Notes under the pieces: generated by a model
The model's database searches: none
What the model saw: only the letters and a program-made list of their open reading frames with translations
Told to the model about the DNA's origin: nothing
In this document: piece after piece, positions 25,988 to 33,741 of the stretch
Numbering within the stretch: position 1 is the stretch's first letter
Layout of the letters: each line of letters begins with the position of its first letter
From: Herbidospora mongoliensis
GTDB lineage: Bacteria > Actinomycetota > Actinomycetes > Streptosporangiales > Streptosporangiaceae
Assembly (NCBI RefSeq): GCF_001570545.1
Contig: NZ_BBXD01000009.1
Span: forward strand, 62,001 to 126,000
Length of the DNA: 64,000 nt
Direction: 5' to 3'
Program-made: the position numbers and the translations under genes

Positions 25988-27472
25988 CTAATCAGCGGCA
26001 TCCACTCTGTTGCCATTCGAGGTTGCGCGGGCGTGGATGCGGGCGCCGATCGGTTCACCCGTGATCAGCAGCTCCGGGTCGGCTGTCGCCGCGAAGCGGC
26101 GGCCGTCGTCCAGGCGGGCGATGACGATGCCGGTTCGACGGCCGTCTCGTGAAAATCTGATCGTGTACGTCTCTATCGTCGCCGGGCCGTTCGCTTCTGA
26201 GGCCGACTCCACCTTCGGCCAGGCGTCGACCTGGGTCTGGAGGTCTGACTGTTCTGTCCAGGGGGCGGGTGTGGTGGCGTACAGACCGACGGAGTATTTG
26301 GTCAGCAGGCCGCCGTTGGCGCCCACCAGCACCCGGTCACCGGGGTGGGCCCGGCAGAAGGCCACGGCCTCGGCGATGGCGTGGAGTGAATAGTCGTTGC
26401 CGGGGCCGCCGAAGAACGGGAGGCCGCCGGTCAGGGTGAGCGGGCAGGTCAGCGGGATGGCGTCGGTGATGTTGGAGACGGCGATCGGGAAGCAGCTGTA
26501 GAGGTCGGCGGCGGCGATGTCGCCGGGGGTCGCGCCCGCCTGGGCCAGGGCGTCGGTGACGGCCAGGATCGCGGCGGGGCTGCGGCTGAGGTCGGGGCGG
26601 GCGAGGATGTCCTGTTCGCGGATGTCGGCGTGGCCGTGGAGGTGGACCCATCGGACTTCGGGGACGCCGAGGGCCCGCGCCTTCTCGCGTGACATCAGCA
26701 AGACGGCGGCGGCCTGGTTGACCTTCTCCCTGGCGACCACGTAGCGCGGGTAGGGGTCGGCGATCATCCGGTTCTGCGGCGACACCGTGACCAGTTCTTC
26801 CGCCGTCCGTTCGGTGGGGGCGGCGGCGTGCGGGTTGCGGGCGGCGATCCGGGTGAAGGGGGCGAAGAGGGCGCCCATGCCGTGGGCGTAGTCGTCGCGG
26901 GTCTGCTTCAGGCGGGCGCGGCGGGCGTTCTCGAAGAGGGCGTACTGCGCGGCCGCGCTGGTCAGGCCGTGACGGGCGAGTTCGAGGTCGATCAGTCCGT
27001 CGAGACCGTGGCCTCGGTCTTCCAGGCTGCCCTGTACGTGTTCCGCGAAGTCCGGCCTGTCGGGAGATCTCACCAGATGGGCGATGGTGGAGATGGCCTC
27101 CGCCCCGACGACCAGCGCCGCCTCCGACTCCCCCGCCGCGATCGAGGCCGCCAGTTCCGTCACGAGGCGCTGCGGTGACTGGCCACCCGTGACGTCGAGG
27201 ATCGCGCGCTTCGGGTCGGCGCCGATCCGCGCGGCGACCGAGCGGGGAAAGTTGTTCGACCTGCCCAGGAGGGCCACCGCCTGCGGGGTGGAGATCTCGA
27301 ACTGGCGGACGGCGGCGACGGTGTCGATCGCCCGGGGGTCGAGGCCCGCGATCGCCTGGGCCGCCGCGGCGGCGGCCAGTTCGACCGGGGACAGAGCGCG
27401 GTAGGCGGGGTCGCCGAGTCGCTCGGAGACCTGACCGGCCCCGACCAGAACGGGAGTGCGCGGATCATGCAT
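25988..27472 (-). CDS. Thiolase-like protein type 1 with extra C-terminal domain
   Basis: A 494-residue thiolase-fold protein. The place of the nucleophilic Cys reads LDVTGGQSPQ (no Cys), and in place of the usual GGHPxGATG there is GGLPFFGGPGNDYSLHAI; the motif DLYSCFPIAV corresponds to HDCF. These are the features of TLP1, thiolase-like proteins from actinomycetes and mycobacteria that lack classical thiolysis residues and have an added C-terminal beta domain (about 410-494). The reaction is unknown. It is monocistronic and divergent from a TetR gene with inverted repeats between them. Confidence 0.88.
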   Translation of the reverse strand: MHDPRTPVLVGAGQVSERLGDPAYRALSPVELAAAAAAQAIAGLDPRAIDTVAAVRQFEISTPQAVALLGRSNNFPRSVAARIGADPKRAILDVTGGQSPQRLVTELAASIAAGESEAALVVGAEAISTIAHLVRSPDRPDFAEHVQGSLEDRGHGLDGLIDLELARHGLTSAAAQYALFENARRARLKQTRDDYAHGMGALFAPFTRIAARNPHAAAPTERTAEELVTVSPQNRMIADPYPRYVVAREKVNQAAAVLLMSREKARALGVPEVRWVHLHGHADIREQDILARPDLSRSPAAILAVTDALAQAGATPGDIAAADLYSCFPIAVSNITDAIPLTCPLTLTGGLPFFGGPGNDYSLHAIAEAVAFCRAHPGDRVLVGANGGLLTKYSVGLYATTPAPWTEQSDLQTQVDAWPKVESASEANGPATIETYTIRFSRDGRRTGIVIARLDDGRRFAATADPELLITGEPIGARIHARATSNGNRVDAAD

Positions 27473-27508
27473 GGGCCATTCTTACCCTCGACTCCCCCAC
27501 CGCCTGAC

Positions 27509-27541
27509 GTCACACGTGACCAGCGGAATCGTCAAATTGAC
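27509..27541. promoter_or_regulatory. Inverted repeats between divergent thiolase-like and TetR genes
   Basis: Two small inverted repeats lie in the 163-bp divergent gap: GTCAC-AC-GTGAC (27509-27520) and GTCAA-A-TTGAC (27531-27541). They are candidate TetR sites; the regulator would then control itself and the thiolase-like gene. Confidence 0.4.
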
Positions 27542-27635
27542 TGAAACGCCGTTCATCTCACCGCCCGGACCCCTCGGCGCTGGCCGTCCGCGAAGGCCGC
27601 TTTGACCGGACTTCCCGGAGTTAACCTGCTGACCT

Positions 27636-28274
27636 GTGAGCACCGATCCCGGTATGCCCATTCCGGGACCCGGCCGTCCGCGAGACGCCGAGGTCGACCG
27701 GAAGGCCCTCAGAGCCGCGCTGGCCCTGTACGCCGAACTGGGCTGGGCGAAGTTCACGCTCGACGCGGTCGCCCGCCGGGCGGGCATCGGCAAGGCCGCA
27801 CTTTACCGGCGCTGGCCCAGCCGCGAGCGGCTGATCGCCGACGCCATCGAGTCTGCGCTGGTCGGGCCGTCGTTCGACATCGACACCGGCACACTGCGGC
27901 AGGATCTGCGGGAACTCACGGGCGCGATGCTCTCCCACTACTTGGGGCCCTACGGGCTGGCGGGGCTGCGGCTGATCGTCGAGGCGAAGGCCTATCCCGA
28001 ACTCTTCTCCCCCGTGACGGGGGTGATCCGGCGGTCGCGCGTGCTGGAGGCGCGGGCCATCATCCGGCGCGCGATCGCCCGGGGGGAACTCGGCGCCGAC
28101 GCCTCACCCACGTTGATTCTCGACACGCTGCTCGGCGCGGTGCTGCAACATGTGATGGCGACGCCGGAGGAGCTCCGCGAGGAGATGCGGACCCAGGCGT
28201 CGGCGTACGCCGACCGGCTGATCGAGTTCGTGATGACGGCGGCGACCGTGCTCTATCCCCCGGCGAAGGCCTGA
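27636..28274 (+). CDS. TetR family transcriptional regulator
   Basis: A 212-residue TetR protein. The N-terminal HTH is around ALALYAELGWAKFTLDAVARRAGIGKAALYRRWPSRERLI; the C-terminal half is a helical ligand-binding domain of the TetR_C_11 type (LGPYGLAGLRLIVEAKAYPEL, LDTLLGAVLQHVM). GTG 27636 is the annotated start; an ATG at 27654 is the alternative. It is divergent from the TLP1 gene and overlaps the convergent aldo/keto reductase by 22 bases. Confidence 0.92.
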   Translation: MSTDPGMPIPGPGRPRDAEVDRKALRAALALYAELGWAKFTLDAVARRAGIGKAALYRRWPSRERLIADAIESALVGPSFDIDTGTLRQDLRELTGAMLSHYLGPYGLAGLRLIVEAKAYPELFSPVTGVIRRSRVLEARAIIRRAIARGELGADASPTLILDTLLGAVLQHVMATPEELREEMRTQASAYADRLIEFVMTAATVLYPPAKA

Positions 28275-29059
28275 AGCCGGTCGAACCGCTCGTCGCCGAG
28301 CTCCAGGTCGGCCGCGGCCAGATTCTCCGCCAGGTGAGCCTCCGAGGTCGTGCCGGGAATGGGCAGCATGTTGGGCGCGCGCCGCAGCAACCACGCCAGC
28401 GACACCTGCGCCGGCGTCGCGCCGAGCTCCCCGGCGACCTCCTTCACCACGGTGTTCGAGGCCGCGACGGGATAGAACGGCACGAACGCGATGCCCAGTT
28501 CGGTGGTCCGGTCGAGCACGGCCTCGTGGGTGCGGTCTCCCACGTTGTACGCGTTCTGCACCGCCCCGATCGCGGTGATGCGCAGCGCGGCGTCGAGCTG
28601 CTCGACGCTCACCTCGGACAGCCCGATGGTCCCGATCTTCCCCGCTTCCCGTAACTCGACCAGCGCGCCGAGCTGGTCTTCCAGGGCCACCAGCGGATCG
28701 ATGCGGTGCAGGTAGAAGAGCGGGATGTGATCGACCCGCAGCCTGCGCAGACTGAGCTCGGCCTGCTGCTTCAGATAGGCGGGGTTCCCGACGGGCACCC
28801 ACTCGCCCGGGGACGGACGGGTCTCCCCCGCCTTGGTCGCGATCAGCAGCCCGTCGGGGTAGGGGTGCAGCGCCTCGGCGATGAGGGCCTCGTTGTCGCC
28901 GAGCGCGTAGACGTCGGCGGTGTCGATGAGCGGCACCCCGAGTTCGGCCACTCTCCTGAGCAGCTTGACGGCCGCCGGACGGTCGGCGGGGCCGTGCCAG
29001 ATGTCCGCATCGGCGAGGCGCATCGCGCCGAAGCCGATCGCGCCGGTCGGAATGGTCAT
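28253..29059 (-). CDS. Aldo/keto reductase
   Basis: A 268-residue AKR (TIM barrel). Catalytic tetrad positions are visible: Asp in LIDTADVY, Tyr in DVYALGDNE, Lys in IATKAGETR, His in FYLHRIDP. The NADP-binding end reads LLRRAPNMLPIPGTTSEAHLAENL. It reduces aldehydes or ketones with NADPH; the specific substrate is not indicated. The ATG at 29059 shares ATGA with the stop of the YjbR-type gene upstream. Confidence 0.92.
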   Translation of the reverse strand: MTIPTGAIGFGAMRLADADIWHGPADRPAAVKLLRRVAELGVPLIDTADVYALGDNEALIAEALHPYPDGLLIATKAGETRPSPGEWVPVGNPAYLKQQAELSLRRLRVDHIPLFYLHRIDPLVALEDQLGALVELREAGKIGTIGLSEVSVEQLDAALRITAIGAVQNAYNVGDRTHEAVLDRTTELGIAFVPFYPVAASNTVVKEVAGELGATPAQVSLAWLLRRAPNMLPIPGTTSEAHLAENLAAADLELGDERFDRLQAFAGG

Positions 29060-29403
29060 GACAGTTCTCCCAGGTGTTCGCGGACGACCTTCTTGGGGAC
29101 GCACATCCGCCAGGCGTCGACGACCAGTTCGCGCATCTGGGCGGGGTCGAGCCGGTCGAGCCGGCACTCCACCCACTGGTAGCGCATGTCGACAGGACCC
29201 GGCAGGAAGAAGGTCTCGGGCTGAGCCGCGACCAGGGCGGCGCGCTCCTCCTTCGGGTAGCCGAAGCCCATCGTCGTCTCGTCGCGGCTGAACGCGACGT
29301 AGACGATCCGCCCGACGCGGAACTTGACCCGGTCGCGGATCAGGTGCTCGGTCGTGCGGGGCAGGGGCAGCGCGACCCGGCGCACGTCGTCGACGTCGAC
29401 CAT
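29056..29403 (-). CDS. MmcQ/YjbR family protein
   Basis: A 115-residue protein of the YjbR/MmcQ (DUF419) family: PRTTEHLIRDRVKFRVGRIVYVAF, then YPKEERAALVA and YQWVECRLDRLD, ending in VVDAWRMCVPKKVV. The fold is CyaY-like; DNA binding has been proposed but the function remains uncertain. First gene of a two-gene operon with the aldo/keto reductase. Confidence 0.87.
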   Translation of the reverse strand: MVDVDDVRRVALPLPRTTEHLIRDRVKFRVGRIVYVAFSRDETTMGFGYPKEERAALVAAQPETFFLPGPVDMRYQWVECRLDRLDPAQMRELVVDAWRMCVPKKVVREHLGELS

Positions 29404-29514
29404 CGGGGAACCTCCTTGAACGCAGGCGTCCAGAGCACCGTATCTGGGTGTACCGACAACTAAACGGCCCTGTTGACCGACGTCCTGACAGGTGGCCCCT
29501 TACACCATTTACTC

Positions 29515-29529
29515 TTAGGAAACTTTCTT
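29515..29529. promoter_or_regulatory. Near-palindrome upstream of the LPMO gene
   Basis: TTAGGAAACTTTCTT, an imperfect inverted repeat with centre C (AGGAAA / TTTCTT), 41 bases before the start codon. This is a plausible site for control by a glycan-responsive regulator; the corresponding protein is not in the window. Confidence 0.4.
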
Positions 29530-29569
29530 TTACATTGCTCGGAAGCCCCCCAGGAAAGGAGAGCTTCGC

Positions 29570-30319
29570 ATGAAGAAAACGATCTTGTCGATCGTCACGG
29601 CCCTGGCCGCCGTGGCATCGACGCTGGTCGTCCTCACCGCCCCCGCGAACGCCCACGGTTACATTTCCTCGCCGCCCAGCCGGCAGGCGAACTGTGCCCA
29701 GGGCCGGGTGGCCAACTGCGGCCCGATCGTCTACGAGCCGCAGTCGGTCGAGGGTGCCAAGGGTCAGAAGAACTGCCACGGAGGTCTCGGACAGTTCGCG
29801 CAACTGAGCGATGAGAGCAAGCCGTGGCCGGCCACGTCGGTCGGGCAGAACGTGACCTTCAACTGGGTCCTGACCGCCCGTCACTCGACGAGCACGTGGG
29901 AGTACTTCATCGGCAACACCCGGGTCGCCGTCTTCAACGACGGCGGACGCCAGCCGGGCGCCACGGTCTCCCACAACGTGAACCTCGGCGGTTTCTCCGG
30001 ACGTCAGCGCCTGCTGGCCGTCTGGAACATCGCCGACACCCCGATGGCCTTCTACAGCTGCGTCGACCTCCAGATCGGCGGTGGCGGCGGCAACCCGAAC
30101 CCGACGCCGACCCCCACGCCGACCGTCACCCCCCGTCCGCCGTCGCCGACGCCCACGGTCACCCCGCCCCCCGCGGGTGGAACGTGGCGTGCCGGTGTGT
30201 CGTACGCGACCGGTTCCACCGTGACCTACGGTGGCGCCACCTACCGCTGCCTCCAGGCGCACACCTCGCTCACGGGCTGGGAACCGCCGAACGTGCCCGC
30301 GCTCTGGTCCCGCGTGTAG
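29570..30319 (+). CDS. Lytic polysaccharide monooxygenase (AA10) with CBM5/12
   Basis: A 249-residue secreted copper enzyme. A Sec signal peptide ends at NAHG, leaving the mature N-terminal His (residue 29) that forms the copper histidine brace; the second brace His is in TARHSTSTWEYF. AA10 core to about residue 165 with SPPSRQANC and AFYSCVDLQI. A Pro/Thr linker (PTPTPTPTVTPRPPSPTPTV) leads to a CBM5/12 (about 207-249, WRAGVSYATGSTVTYGGATY, AHTSLTGWEP). It cuts crystalline chitin or cellulose by oxidation. RBS AAAGGAGAG fixes the ATG. Followed by a strong terminator. Confidence 0.95.
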   Translation: MKKTILSIVTALAAVASTLVVLTAPANAHGYISSPPSRQANCAQGRVANCGPIVYEPQSVEGAKGQKNCHGGLGQFAQLSDESKPWPATSVGQNVTFNWVLTARHSTSTWEYFIGNTRVAVFNDGGRQPGATVSHNVNLGGFSGRQRLLAVWNIADTPMAFYSCVDLQIGGGGGNPNPTPTPTPTVTPRPPSPTPTVTPPPAGGTWRAGVSYATGSTVTYGGATYRCLQAHTSLTGWEPPNVPALWSRV

Positions 30320-30332
30320 GCGACTGAAGACC

Positions 30333-30365
30333 GCCGGCACGGCGCAGTCCGCGCGCCGTGCCGGC
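30333..30365 (+). terminator. Rho-independent terminator of the LPMO gene
   Basis: A 13-bp perfect stem, GCCGGCACGGCGC (30333-30345) with its complement at 30353-30365 and a 7-base loop. No U tract follows, as is common in high-GC actinomycetes. Confidence 0.75.
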
Positions 30366-30388
30366 TCCTGATCAACGATGAGGGATAG

Positions 30389-30919
30389 ATGAAGCGTCTG
30401 GCAATCGTCCTGGCCCTCGTGGCCGGATGTTCCGCCCCTCCGCCGCCGCCGTCGTTCAACGCGGCCGACGTGATGTTCCTGCAGATGATGATCCCGCATC
30501 ATGAGCAGGGCATCGAGATGGCGAAGATAGCCGAGCGACGGGCCGTCCGCCCCGAGGTGAAGGCGCTGGCGTCGGCGATCAGCGCCACCCAGTCGGACGA
30601 GGCGAAGACCATGACGACCCGCCTGACGAGGTGGGAGCAGCCGATGGACGCGGCCCCCGGCGCGCACGACGCCCACGGCGGCCTGCACGACACCCGCCCC
30701 TCCGACATCCTGTCGCTGAACGACCTCCCGGACGACCAGTTCGACACGAACTTCCTGAACCTGCTCACCGGCCACCAGCACAACGCCGTCGACATGGCCC
30801 GCACCGAGGTGAAGACGGGCCAGGACACCGCGACGAAAGACCTGGCCAAACGCATCGAGGACTCACGCAACGCCCAGATCAAGGAGATGCTCCGGCTCCT
30901 GGCCGCTCCCCCGCGTTAA
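30389..30919 (+). CDS. DUF305 lipoprotein
   Basis: A 176-residue lipoprotein: lipobox LVAGC (Cys 14), Pro-rich linker, then a DUF305 four-helix bundle with the family motif FLQMMIPHHEQGIEMA and a second copy-like FLNLLTGHQHNAVDMA. The HH and HxH pairs suggest metal binding, and DUF305 proteins are often found with copper handling genes; here it follows a copper-dependent LPMO, which may be more than chance. RBS GAGGGA before ATG 30389. Confidence 0.9.
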   Translation: MKRLAIVLALVAGCSAPPPPPSFNAADVMFLQMMIPHHEQGIEMAKIAERRAVRPEVKALASAISATQSDEAKTMTTRLTRWEQPMDAAPGAHDAHGGLHDTRPSDILSLNDLPDDQFDTNFLNLLTGHQHNAVDMARTEVKTGQDTATKDLAKRIEDSRNAQIKEMLRLLAAPPR

Positions 30920-30954
30920 CCCGCCCGACAGGTTGATCGGGCAGCCTCTCGCGT

Positions 30955-32277
30955 GTGACCCGCACCCCCAAAGCCGCGCTGGCGGTCGGCGTACTCGCCA
31001 CCGTCCTGCTCTCCGCCGCCCCCGCCTCGGCCGAGGGCCCCGAGGTCGTGACGACCGACAACGAGACCCCCGTCCTCTACGACGACTCCCGTGGAGGGAA
31101 CGCGTCCGGTGACGACCCGGCGATCTGGGTCCACCCCCGCGACTCCCGCAAGTCGGTCGTCATCGTCACCGCCAAGGAGGGCGGCCTGCGCGTCTACGAC
31201 CTTCGCTCACGCGAGCTGCAGTCTTTGAAGGCGACCAAGGCGCCTCGGCGCGATTCCAAAGAAGGGCGCTACAACAACGTCGACATCGCCTACGGCGTTT
31301 CTTTGAGCGGCCGCGAGGTCGACGTGGCCGTCGTCTCCGACCGGTACAACGACCAGGTCCGCTTCTTCGCCATCGACCCCGCCGGGTCGTCTTCGCACAG
31401 GCCGCTGCGCGAAGTGACGGCGCGGGACCAGAAGTTCCTGTTCAGCAAGGACCGCAAGACGGTCGACGAGGAGCACACGGCCTACGGCCTGGCCGTCTAC
31501 CAGCCCCGCCCCGGCGTCTCCTATGCGGTGGTGACCCAGGAGGGTGCGACGACGATCGCGACCGCCCGGATCGTCGAGAAGAACGGGCGGCTGGGCTACA
31601 CCGACGTCAGGAAGCAGACCATGCCCGCGAGCTTCCCGCTGCCTGACGGGAAGACCTGGAAGCCGTGCGACGAGCCCGGCGCGCTCCCCCACTTCGAGGG
31701 CTTGTCCGTCGACCAGCGTTCCGGGGTTCTGTACGCGGCCCAGGAGGACGTCGGGTTGTGGCGTCTCCAGCTGCCGCTGGGGTCCTCGAAGCCGAAGCTG
31801 ATCGACAAGGTGAAGAACTTCGGCATCGAGGCGACGTACGACGAGGAGACCGAGGAGTGCACCCCGGTCGACCCGGACGCCTCCGGGTTCGGCGGCGATC
31901 GGTTGACCGCTGACGCCGAGGGTGTCGACATCTACTACGCGGGCGGCTCGGCCGGTTACGTGATCGTGTCCAGCCAGGGCGACGACACGTTCACCGTCTA
32001 TGACCGGCAGGGCGCCAACAAGGCGCTGGGGACGTTCCGGATCAAGGGCGTCAAAGGCGTGGACGACGTCAACGGGTCCGACGGACTCACGGTGACCAAC
32101 CGTCCGGTCGGGAAGTACACGAAGGGCCTCCTCGTCACCCACGACGAGCCGGACACCGGACGGAACGTGAACGAGAAGCGCGACGCGACGAACTTCTCCT
32201 ACGTTTCGTGGGGCGACGTGGCCCGCGCGCTGCGCCTGAAGGTCGACACCAAGTGGGGCAACGACCCCCGCTTCTGA
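30955..32277 (+). CDS. Beta-propeller 3-phytase, secreted
   Basis: A 440-residue secreted enzyme with a Sec signal (VLLSAAPASAEG, cut near residue 27). The body is a six-bladed propeller of the BPP family: GDDPAIWVHPRD, YNNVDIAYGV, LPHFEGLSVD, DRLTADAEGVDIYYA, and VNGSDGLTVTNRPV. Acidic residues in these loops bind Ca2+ and the phytate phosphates. It releases phosphate from phytate outside the cell, a second phosphate-scavenging enzyme besides the PhoX-like protein. GTG start; a small hairpin (30923-30942) lies in the short gap after the DUF305 gene. Confidence 0.9.
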   Translation: MTRTPKAALAVGVLATVLLSAAPASAEGPEVVTTDNETPVLYDDSRGGNASGDDPAIWVHPRDSRKSVVIVTAKEGGLRVYDLRSRELQSLKATKAPRRDSKEGRYNNVDIAYGVSLSGREVDVAVVSDRYNDQVRFFAIDPAGSSSHRPLREVTARDQKFLFSKDRKTVDEEHTAYGLAVYQPRPGVSYAVVTQEGATTIATARIVEKNGRLGYTDVRKQTMPASFPLPDGKTWKPCDEPGALPHFEGLSVDQRSGVLYAAQEDVGLWRLQLPLGSSKPKLIDKVKNFGIEATYDEETEECTPVDPDASGFGGDRLTADAEGVDIYYAGGSAGYVIVSSQGDDTFTVYDRQGANKALGTFRIKGVKGVDDVNGSDGLTVTNRPVGKYTKGLLVTHDEPDTGRNVNEKRDATNFSYVSWGDVARALRLKVDTKWGNDPRF

Positions 32278-32322
32278 TCATGCCCGTGGATACCCGGGCC
32301 TCGCCGGTTGGTTGAATGAGCC

Positions 32323-32889
32323 ATGGCACTGCGCAACGCGATCATGGCCACCCTCCTCGACGGCGAGGCCTCCGGCTATGACCTGACCAAGAGCTTCGCC
32401 GCCTCGGTGGCGAACTTCTGGATGGCCACCCCGCAGCAGCTCTACCGCGAGCTGGAGCGCATGGAGGGCGACGGGCTGATCGCGGCCCGGGTCGTGGAGC
32501 AGGAACGACGCCCCAACAAGCGGGTCTTCTCGCTGACCCCGGCGGGTCTGGAGACCCTGTGCGACTTCACGGCGGAACCGCCCCGGCCGAGCGTGATCCG
32601 CGACGAGCTCATGGTGAAGGTCCAGGCCGTCGACTCCGGCGACATGGAGGCCGTCCGCACGGCGGTGTCCGAATGGCGGTCGTGGTCGGAGGCCAAGGTC
32701 GCCCGCTTCGAACGGCTGCGGCTGCGGCTGCTGGGCGGGGTGCCTGAAGAGGACTATCTGGTGAGCACCGCCAGGGTCGGGCCTTACCTGACGCTGATGC
32801 GGGGGCTGGCGTTCGAGAAGGAGAACGTGGCCTGGGCGGACAGGGTGCAGGCGATCCTGGAGCGACGGCTGGAGCTCATCCGCGGATGA
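32323..32889 (+). CDS. PadR family transcriptional regulator
   Basis: A 188-residue PadR protein with N-terminal winged helix (MALRNAIMATLLDGEASGYDLTKSF, PQQLYRELERMEGDGLI, FSLTPAGLETL) and the C-terminal Vir_act_alpha_C helical domain (YLTLMRGLAFEKENVAWADRVQAIL). Target unknown. It overlaps the 3' end of the convergent SGNH esterase by 14 bases. Confidence 0.92.
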   Translation: MALRNAIMATLLDGEASGYDLTKSFAASVANFWMATPQQLYRELERMEGDGLIAARVVEQERRPNKRVFSLTPAGLETLCDFTAEPPRPSVIRDELMVKVQAVDSGDMEAVRTAVSEWRSWSEAKVARFERLRLRLLGGVPEEDYLVSTARVGPYLTLMRGLAFEKENVAWADRVQAILERRLELIRG

Positions 32890-33646
32890 CGGCGGCCAGC
32901 TCAGGCCGCTTGGCGGTCCGGCCGTCGCCGGAGGAGCGGCCCCTGATGCGGCGCACCACCCACGGGCCGAGGAAGGCGCCGAGCCAGACCAGCTCCGCCT
33001 GATATCTGGCCAGCCTGGCGGGGGCCTCCAGGGGCGGCAGCGGGTCGGCCCAGGAGGCGTCGCAACCGGGCAGGCCCAGCGTGTGAGCCGCGGCGGCGGC
33101 CATCCTGGCGTGCCCCAGCGGGGTGGCGTGGATGCGGTCACGCGACCACAAACGGGGGTCGACGCTGATGTCGTAGGAGAACGTGTCGACGACGATGACG
33201 CCGTGGTCGCGGGCCGAGGCGCGGATCGCGTCGTTGAGCCGGAGGACCTTCGGGCGCAGGTGCCGGGCCAGCGGCACGATCCTCGCCACATCCGGGAAGG
33301 TGAAGGTCACCACGGTCGCGCCGGAGTCACTGAAGGCGGCGTAGAGGGTGTCGAGATCGGCCATCACCGCGTCGATGTCGACGCCCGGCCTGACGAGGTC
33401 GTTCATGCCGGCCATGACGGAGACCAGGTCGGGCTTCAGCGCGAGGGCGGGTTCGAGCTGAGTCGTCAGGATGTGACGGGTGAGCTGGCCCCGGACGGCG
33501 AGGTTGGCGTAGTGGATCCCGTCGTGGTGGACGGCCAGCGTCTCGGCGAACCGGTCGGCCCAGCCCCGGTAGCCGCTGTGCTCGTCGCCGTCGTTGAGCC
33601 CTTCGGTCTGACTGTCGCCGACGGCGACGTAGCGCAGGTAGCCCAT
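32876..33646 (-). CDS. SGNH/GDSL hydrolase
   Basis: A 256-residue SGNH-type esterase: block I VAVGDSQTEG with the nucleophilic Ser, block II Gly in ANLAVRGQ, block III VMAGMNDLV with Asn, and block V DRIHATPLGHARMA with Asp and His. No signal peptide, so probably cytosolic. ATG 33646 is chosen because AAGGAG stands 7 bases before it; the frame extends upstream without RBS. Upstream there is TCAA-N4-TTGA (33663-33674), which may be a regulator site. Confidence 0.9.
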   Translation of the reverse strand: MGYLRYVAVGDSQTEGLNDGDEHSGYRGWADRFAETLAVHHDGIHYANLAVRGQLTRHILTTQLEPALALKPDLVSVMAGMNDLVRPGVDIDAVMADLDTLYAAFSDSGATVVTFTFPDVARIVPLARHLRPKVLRLNDAIRASARDHGVIVVDTFSYDISVDPRLWSRDRIHATPLGHARMAAAAAHTLGLPGCDASWADPLPPLEAPARLARYQAELVWLGAFLGPWVVRRIRGRSSGDGRTAKRPELAAVIRG

Positions 33647-33741
33647 CCCGACTCCTTCATAGTCAATTAGTTGAATAGTAGCCATAGCGAGTAGGGGATA
33701 ACCCTCTGGGTGTACGGCCGCCACTCGGCGACAGTGGGACC

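Noticed and set aside
29060-30781. A long N-terminal extension of the aldo/keto reductase frame
   Set aside because: The added part is antisense to the LPMO and DUF305 genes; the true enzyme begins at ATG 29059 with MTIPTGAIGFGAMRL.
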